This document shows positions 59,645 to 64,000 of a stretch of DNA of 64,000 nt, piece by piece. The notes below the pieces were generated by a model, which ran no database searches, was not told the origin of the DNA, and was given only the letters and a program-made list of their open reading frames with translations. Positions within the stretch are counted from its first letter, which is position 1. Each line of letters begins with the position of its first letter. This stretch comes from Microlunatus flavus (GTDB lineage: Bacteria; Actinomycetota; Actinomycetes; Propionibacteriales; Propionibacteriaceae): the NCBI RefSeq assembly GCF_900110855.1, contig NZ_FOFA01000010.1:121862-185861 (forward strand). The letters are read 5' to 3'. Made by a program: the position numbers and the translations under genes.

Positions 59645-59707
59645 CTCGCCGCATCCGAGGTGCTGCCGGGCGCACGTCGGCACGGTCGCGTCCCTAGGCT
59701 CGTGCCC

Positions 59708-60895
59708 GTGATCCTGCGCATGAAGGGCGTGGTGCAGCCGTACGCCTGGGGCTCCAAGACCTTCCTTCCCGTGCTGCTCGGGACCGAGCCGACCGACGAG
59801 CCGCAGGCCGAGCTCTGGCTGGGGGCGCACCCGAGCGCGCCGGCGACCCTCGACGGCCGCTCGATCGACGAGGTGATCGCCGCCGACCCGAAGGGCGTGC
59901 TGGGCGCGAAGTCGGTCGAGGAGTTCGGGCCGCGGCTGTCCTACCTGCTCAAGGTTCTCGCCGCCGACGAGCCGCTGTCGCTGCAGGCACACCCGTCGCG
60001 CCAGCAGGCCGAGGAGGGTTACGCGCGCGAGGAGAAGGCCGGGGTCGCCCGCGACGCGAAGGACCGGCTCTACAAGGACGACTGGCCCAAGCCCGAGCTG
60101 CTCTGCGCCCTGATCGAGTCTGAGGCGCTCTGCGGCTTCCGGGCCCCTGCGCGCACGTACGCCCTCGTCTCCCAGCTCGGCGCACCGCGGACCGCCGAGC
60201 TGCTCGCACCGCTCGCCGACGACTCGGTGCCCGAGCCGGAACGTATCGAGCAGGTCTTCTCGAAGGTCATGCGCCTCGAGGACCCGGAGTCGTACGTGTC
60301 CGAGCTCCGCTCGGCCGCCGATGCGCTCGGCGACTCGCCCGACGCCGAGGTCGCCCTGCTGGCGGACACCGTCCGGATCCTGTCCGACCACTACCCCGCG
60401 AACCCGGGCGTCCTGGCCGCCTTACTGATGAACCGGGTGAAGCTGCAGCCCGGGGAGGCGATGTTCCTCGACGCGGGCAACCTGCACGCCTACCTGCACG
60501 GCGCCGGCATCGAGATCATGGCCAACTCCGACAACGTCCTGCGCGGCGGCCTCACCAGCAAGCACGTCGACGTCGAAGAGCTCGTCTCGATCCTCGACTT
60601 CTGCCCCATCGCCGACGACCGCATCGAGCCCGAGCCCGTCTCCCCCGGGGTCGACCGCTACCCCACCCCGGCGACCGAGTTCGCCCTCTGGCGCCTGTCT
60701 CCGTCAGGTTCGTCCGTCGAGGTGCCGGCGACCGAGTCTGGTCGCGCCCTTGTGGTGACCGACGGCTCGGTAACGCTCTCGTCGGACGACCCCGACATCA
60801 CCGTCGAGCGCGGCCAGGCGGCGTTCCTCGACGCAGGCACCTCGGCGACCGCGTCGGGCGACGGCACGGCCTTTCTCGCCGGTCCAGGCCTCTGA
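59708..60895 (+). CDS. manA: Mannose-6-phosphate isomerase, class I
   Basis: A 395-residue type-I phosphomannose isomerase (mannose 6-phosphate to fructose 6-phosphate, zinc enzyme). Recognisable are VQPYAWGSKTFLPVLLG, ELWLGAHPSAPATL, the zinc site SLQAHPSRQQAEEGYAREE, KPELLCALIESEALCGFR and GEAMFLDAGNLHAYLHGAGI followed by EIMANSDNVLRGGLTSKHVD. It feeds GDP-mannose synthesis for mannosylated lipids and glycans. A TAGGCT box ends 7 nt before GTG at 59708, which is taken as a leaderless start; GTG 6 bp earlier and ATG 12 bp later are alternatives. A tRNA-Thr gene follows 45 bp after its stop. Confidence 0.95.
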   Translation: MILRMKGVVQPYAWGSKTFLPVLLGTEPTDEPQAELWLGAHPSAPATLDGRSIDEVIAADPKGVLGAKSVEEFGPRLSYLLKVLAADEPLSLQAHPSRQQAEEGYAREEKAGVARDAKDRLYKDDWPKPELLCALIESEALCGFRAPARTYALVSQLGAPRTAELLAPLADDSVPEPERIEQVFSKVMRLEDPESYVSELRSAADALGDSPDAEVALLADTVRILSDHYPANPGVLAALLMNRVKLQPGEAMFLDAGNLHAYLHGAGIEIMANSDNVLRGGLTSKHVDVEELVSILDFCPIADDRIEPEPVSPGVDRYPTPATEFALWRLSPSGSSVEVPATESGRALVVTDGSVTLSSDDPDITVERGQAAFLDAGTSATASGDGTAFLAGPGL

Positions 60896-60940
60896 CGCCG
60901 CGCCTGGTCAGCCCGCCCTTCGGTACCCTGTCCTCACCCT

Positions 60941-61016
60941 GCTGGCGTGGCGCAATTGGTAGCGCACCTGTCTTGTAAACAGGCGGTTGTCGGTTCGAGT
61001 CCGACCGTCAGCTCCA
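60941..61016 (+). tRNA. tRNA-Thr (anticodon TGT)
   Basis: A 76-nt cloverleaf: acceptor GCTGGCG pairs with CGTCAGC (one G-U), D-arm GCGCAATTGGTAGCGC, anticodon stem CCTGT/ACAGG enclosing CTTGTAA with anticodon TGT (reads ACA), and T-arm TCGGTTCGAGTCCGA. The 3' CCA is encoded. A TACCCT -10 candidate lies 11 nt upstream. The base composition changes abruptly just downstream, so this tRNA is a likely integration site; no copy of its 3' end was found further along the window. Confidence 0.95.
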
Positions 61017-61129
61017 AGCGCGAACAGCTCCATCACGCATCTGTGCAGACCGGTGCTAGACGCCCGGGCGCCACGACCCGGGTACCCCTACGAAGCCGGA
61101 ACTCTGGCATCTTCGAGTAGGTTTCAACC

Positions 61130-62554
61130 ATGAGTCAAGTGGTGGTCGGAAGCGGCACGACCCGACGTCGAAATCGCAAGTCAGGCCCGCAGAAGCACTT
61201 TCGCCTCGGCGTATCCGGGTTCAAGGCGGTCCGCGAAGAGGTGGCAATCGATATCGCCCCACTGACCGTGATCGCCGGTGCCAATAGTTCCGGAAAGTCT
61301 AGCTTCATGCAGCCGTTCCTGATGCTGAAACAAACGCTCGAGGCAAGTTTCGATCCTGGAGCCATCCTTCTCTACGGTCCGAACGTAAAATTCACGGACC
61401 AGAGCCAGCTGCTTTCGAGGGGCGCCGCAAAGGCCGACACCGTCTCCAACTTCAAAGTGATCTTCGGGAGGGAGAACACGACTCGGGTACTTCAGTTCGA
61501 ACCCGGTTCAGAGGGCTTTGTCGTAGCCAAAGATACTCGGATTTTGAACGATAGCGAACTATCGTTGAGTGCTACTCCCACAGCCGCAGAGATGAAGAAG
61601 GTTAGGGGACTATTTGGCGACAAGCTCGAGGAGGTGAGAAAGAGCTTCTCGAAGACCTTGGCCGGAGGAGGCCAACATTGGGACCTAGTGACCTCACGGA
61701 ACAGATTCTTTCTAGATCCGGGCATCAGCCTCGTGCGCGACGCAGATTCCCACGGCGGCGTCACGTCTATATCGATCTCGGTCGGCATCGACGACGACTC
61801 AAGTTCGAGCGATGAATGGATCAACCTGCTACAGGGGATAATCCACGTTCCCGGCCTACGTGGAAATCCAGAACGAGCCTACTCGAGGTCTGCGGTTGGC
61901 GAAACCTATCCGGGAACGTTTGAAACGTATGTTGCAAGCATAATTCATAGTTGGTTGAATCCGTCGCCGAAAGACAAGGAGCCAGCCGCCAAGGCACTAG
62001 CTGGCCTCACGAGCGACCTCAATCTACTAGGCCTGACCTGGAAGGTGGCGACTCGCCGGGTGAATGATGCTTCACTCGAGCTTCTAGTCGGTCGGCTCTC
62101 GCACGCGAGGCAGGGCGGCGCTTGGGATTTAGTGAGCGTTGCCGACGTCGGATTTGGCGTCAGCCAAACTTTGCCAGTACTTGTAGCGCTACATGCCGCC
62201 GAGCCCGGGCAACTCGTTTACATCGAGCAACCCGAGATTCACCTACATCCACGCGCTCAATTGGCGCTTGCCGAATGCCTTGTCAGTGCAACAAAGCGGG
62301 GTGTCACGATGATCATTGAGACACATAGCTCACTTCTGGTCCGTGGCATTCAGACCCTCGTCGCACGCAAGGTAGCGCGACCTAGAGACGTATCACTCAA
62401 TTGGTTCGACCGCGACCCCGAGACCGGGGTTACGGTAGTCAGCAAGGCCGACTTGGACAGAGAGGGAAGATTCGGAGATTGGCCCGTTGACTTCGACGAA
62501 ATATCTCAAGATGCCGACTGGGCTTATCTTGAAGCTGTGAGCCAAGCCCAATGA
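61130..62554 (+). CDS. SMC/OLD-like ABC ATPase (DUF3696-like) of a two-gene cassette
   Basis: A 474-residue ATPase with an ABC/SMC-type head split by a helical insert. Walker A is GANSSGKS at 50-57; the signature-like ADVGFGVSQTLPVL is near 338-351; Walker B is VYIEQPEIHLHPRAQ at 363-377; the H-loop is ETHSS with H399. This matches RecF/OLD-like AAA ATPases (DUF3696 type) that act in phage-defence and plasmid-exclusion pairs. It overlaps the PIN-nuclease gene by 4 bp (ATGA). GC content is visibly below its neighbours and codon use is mixed, as in transferred DNA. TAGGTT ends 6 nt before the ATG, a host-like leaderless promoter. Confidence 0.9.
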   Translation: MSQVVVGSGTTRRRNRKSGPQKHFRLGVSGFKAVREEVAIDIAPLTVIAGANSSGKSSFMQPFLMLKQTLEASFDPGAILLYGPNVKFTDQSQLLSRGAAKADTVSNFKVIFGRENTTRVLQFEPGSEGFVVAKDTRILNDSELSLSATPTAAEMKKVRGLFGDKLEEVRKSFSKTLAGGGQHWDLVTSRNRFFLDPGISLVRDADSHGGVTSISISVGIDDDSSSSDEWINLLQGIIHVPGLRGNPERAYSRSAVGETYPGTFETYVASIIHSWLNPSPKDKEPAAKALAGLTSDLNLLGLTWKVATRRVNDASLELLVGRLSHARQGGAWDLVSVADVGFGVSQTLPVLVALHAAEPGQLVYIEQPEIHLHPRAQLALAECLVSATKRGVTMIIETHSSLLVRGIQTLVARKVARPRDVSLNWFDRDPETGVTVVSKADLDREGRFGDWPVDFDEISQDADWAYLEAVSQAQ

Positions 62555-63084
62555 AGCCGCAGTTCAAGAACCACATCCTCGTTGACGCGAACATAGCCAA
62601 GAGTGCGACGGAGCCCGCTACCAACTCAACGGCGGCAGCATGCCGCAACGTAGCGCGTGTGCTGGAGAAACGGGACTGTCCCGTCGGAATTGCCATGACT
62701 CCGGTATTACTAGCCGAATGGCGGCGTCACGCTAGTAAAATCATGACTCGATGGCTCGTAGTGATGGAGACTCGAGGGCGCGTTAATCACAAGCCCGATA
62801 AGCGAGTCGGAAGCGTCCGACGAGATGTAGCGAAAGTCAGGGATGAGGGCATCAAGGAGGCTCTCGAGAAGGACATGCACCTCACGGAAGCTGCTATAAC
62901 CTATTCCTGGCCTGTGATATCGCGGGATCATCGGCAGAAGCGTTACCTCAAGTTGCTGCACGAAGGTGGGAACGGGGATGTGGGCCGGATACACTGGGCT
63001 AACCCAATTCTTGACGCCGACTGGGAACGTTGGCTGATGGCCGGGTGCGACCAGGTGTACGACTTCCGGTGCCAATCTTTATGA
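62551..63084 (+). CDS. PIN-domain nuclease, partner of the ABC ATPase
   Basis: A 177-residue protein that reads as a PIN-fold RNase. It has VDANIAKSATEP near the N-terminus (D12, N14), acidic E56 in PVLLAEWRRH, and the paired motif LEKDMHLTEAAITYSWPVIS followed by RDHRQK, giving D108, E113 and D126. These are the classic four acidic positions of metal-dependent PIN nucleases. PIN toxins usually cut tRNA or rRNA, and here the overlapping upstream ATPase could gate the nuclease. Assignment rests on motif pattern, not on a search. Its low-GC codon use (including a TTA codon) matches the ATPase gene. Confidence 0.75.
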   Translation: MKPQFKNHILVDANIAKSATEPATNSTAAACRNVARVLEKRDCPVGIAMTPVLLAEWRRHASKIMTRWLVVMETRGRVNHKPDKRVGSVRRDVAKVRDEGIKEALEKDMHLTEAAITYSWPVISRDHRQKRYLKLLHEGGNGDVGRIHWANPILDADWERWLMAGCDQVYDFRCQSL

Positions 63085-63347
63085 ATCTTTCTTGAAACGT
63101 CGGAAGAAGAGCTGGAAATCTGTCTGCGATCGATCTCCGAGCCGGGAGTCCACGGGGAGCCAACGGCGCTCCTCTCCGAGCCGCAACGCCGGAGAGGAGG
63201 ACTGCGGCAAGTTGTATCAGCGCGATAGCAAGTAAGCTCGACAATCTTTCCTGGGTGAACCAGCGATGGCAACTGCCGGCGGGAAAGGGACAGCGAGCCT
63301 TCACGCCAGATCGATCGGGACGTATTCGGAGCGGCTGCAGCGGTCAA
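63085..63347. other. Low-GC non-coding end of the acquired segment
   Basis: This 263-bp stretch between the PIN gene and the histidine kinase has no convincing gene; the minus-strand frames across it lack family resemblance. It contains one strong hairpin, CTCCTCTCCG/CGGAGAGGAG (63171-63180 with 63192-63201, 11-nt loop), which may end transcription from either side. No tRNA-derived direct repeat was seen. Confidence 0.6.
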
Positions 63348-64000
63348 CTAATCGATCAGCGGCAATAGCACAGCACCCGCTGTTCCACCTGCGCCCGACT
63401 GCAGTTCCAGCGTCCCGCCCTGGGCCTCGGTCACGGCCTTGACCACGCTCAGGCCCAAGCCGGCAGTCCGGCCGGGGCCGAGGTTCTTGGTCGTCACGAA
63501 CGGTTCGAACGCGCGGTCGACAACCTCGGGGGCGAGCCCGGGTCCAGTGTCCGAGACCCGGAACTCGATGTGGCCATCGACGGCCTCCGTCCGCACCTGC
63601 ACTGGCGTTCCGGGCGGAGTGTGAGTTCGCGCGTTCACCACCAGCGCCAGCAACGCCTGCGTCAGCCGGTCCTCGTCGCCCAAAGCGACGACCGGCGGGG
63701 CGTCGAGGATTTCCACCTCGGCATAGCCGAGGCCCGCGACGCGGTCGCGCAGTGCGTCGATCACGTCGGGTGCGAACACCGGGCCGATCTCAACGGCCGT
63801 CCCGTCCGCACCCGCGTTGAGTGCCGTCAGGTCGTCGACGATGCGCCCGAGCCGATCCAGCTCGCGACGTGCGACCGCCGCAGTGTCGGCGGCCGTCTGG
63901 CCGTCCGCCGGACCGAGGGTCTCGAGCAGCTCGAGGTGACCGCGGGCGACGGCAAGCGGCGTCCGCAGCTCGTGGGAGATTGCGGCGAGGAGCTCGGTGC
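63348..64000 (-). CDS. Sensor histidine kinase, 3' part (cut by window edge)
   Basis: The C-terminal 217 residues of a histidine kinase whose start lies beyond the window. Visible are the phosphoacceptor H-box ELLAAISHELRTPLAVARGH, a dimerisation helix, the HATPase N-box LTQALLALVVNARTH, G1 VSDTGPGLAP, F-box FEPFVTTKNLGPG and G2 GLGLSVVKAV. It ends with GAVLLPLID. High GC returns here, so this is host chromosome after the low-GC cassette. The sensing domain and the partner response regulator are outside the window. Confidence 0.9.
   Translation of the reverse strand, partial: TELLAAISHELRTPLAVARGHLELLETLGPADGQTAADTAAVARRELDRLGRIVDDLTALNAGADGTAVEIGPVFAPDVIDALRDRVAGLGYAEVEILDAPPVVALGDEDRLTQALLALVVNARTHTPPGTPVQVRTEAVDGHIEFRVSDTGPGLAPEVVDRAFEPFVTTKNLGPGRTAGLGLSVVKAVTEAQGGTLELQSGAGGTAGAVLLPLID

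Noticed and set aside
62943..63347. Minus-strand frames of 101-134 codons beyond the PIN gene
   Set aside because: They overlap the end of the PIN gene, have no recognisable family features and lack a promoter or ribosome binding site.
60990..63347. Direct repeat of the tRNA-Thr 3' end that would mark an attachment site
   Set aside because: No second copy of the T-arm/acceptor sequence was found downstream within the window; integration at the tRNA stays an inference from composition. No integrase gene is present either.

Overview
The window is very GC-rich, densely coded chromosome from an actinobacterium. Pointers are DUF3027, DUF3263 and DUF4031 proteins, a bacterial XPB helicase, a HelR/HelD-type helicase, a predicted F420-dependent LLM oxidoreductase, a CysO-type sulfur carrier, an ECF42/DGPF pair, frequent GTG starts and many promoters that imply leaderless mRNAs. 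Genus cannot be fixed from sequence alone; a Propionibacteriales-like soil actinobacterium is a reasonable guess. Starts were chosen from ribosome binding sites, 4-bp ATGA/GTGA overlaps, or a TANNNT box 6-8 nt upstream.

Layout: 1-10.8 kb holds two MarR-type regulators, a cold-shock/DUF3027 pair, a proline-rich membrane protein, the helicase-C/XPB pair, a NUDIX enzyme and a HelR-like RNA-polymerase motor preceded by a likely rifamycin-associated element. At 10.9-14.5 kb is a signalling module: a cyclic-nucleotide-type histidine kinase, a response regulator fused to a thioredoxin-reductase-like flavoprotein, and a UBP zinc finger. At 14.7-23.8 kb is a tightly overlapped nine-gene amino-sugar operon (ABC importer, GH4 glycosidase, SIS enzyme, GlcNAc-type kinase, M19 dipeptidase, CutC, DUF4031) facing a DeoR regulator. 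24.8-37 kb carries a secreted beta-helix protein, four MFS transporters, lipoproteins, groEL under two CIRCE operators, an ArsR/MFS pair and a HAD phosphatase. 37-48.7 kb carries a P-loop kinase/LLM fusion, glucose-6-phosphate dehydrogenase, a RecQ-phosphoribosyltransferase fusion, PNPOx/MpaB genes, and a ROK repressor facing a GRP-type transporter that seems to be preceded by a leaderless 29-codon leader ORF.

48.7-50.5 kb holds a SAM-I riboswitch in front of a threonine-synthase-like gene and a CysO-like sulfur carrier. Together these suggest methionine (homocysteine) synthesis rather than simple threonine synthesis. 51-60.9 kb holds a giant secreted nuclease/5'-nucleotidase, an ECF42 sigma factor with its DGPF/YCII partner, an SGNH hydrolase with a TetR regulator, a DUF3263 gene and manA.

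Right after a tRNA-Thr(UGT) gene the base composition drops sharply. The low-GC segment encodes a two-gene, 4-bp-overlapped cassette: an SMC/OLD-like ABC ATPase (DUF3696-like) and a PIN-domain nuclease. It looks like a horizontally acquired defence or toxin-type system and is the best candidate here for an undescribed system. The window closes in the 3' part of a histidine kinase. Dispersed REP-like elements (CCCTGAGCNTGTCGAAGGG type) and a second repeat of about 105 bp with a strong hairpin occupy several intergenic gaps. No insertion sequence, CRISPR array or rRNA was seen.
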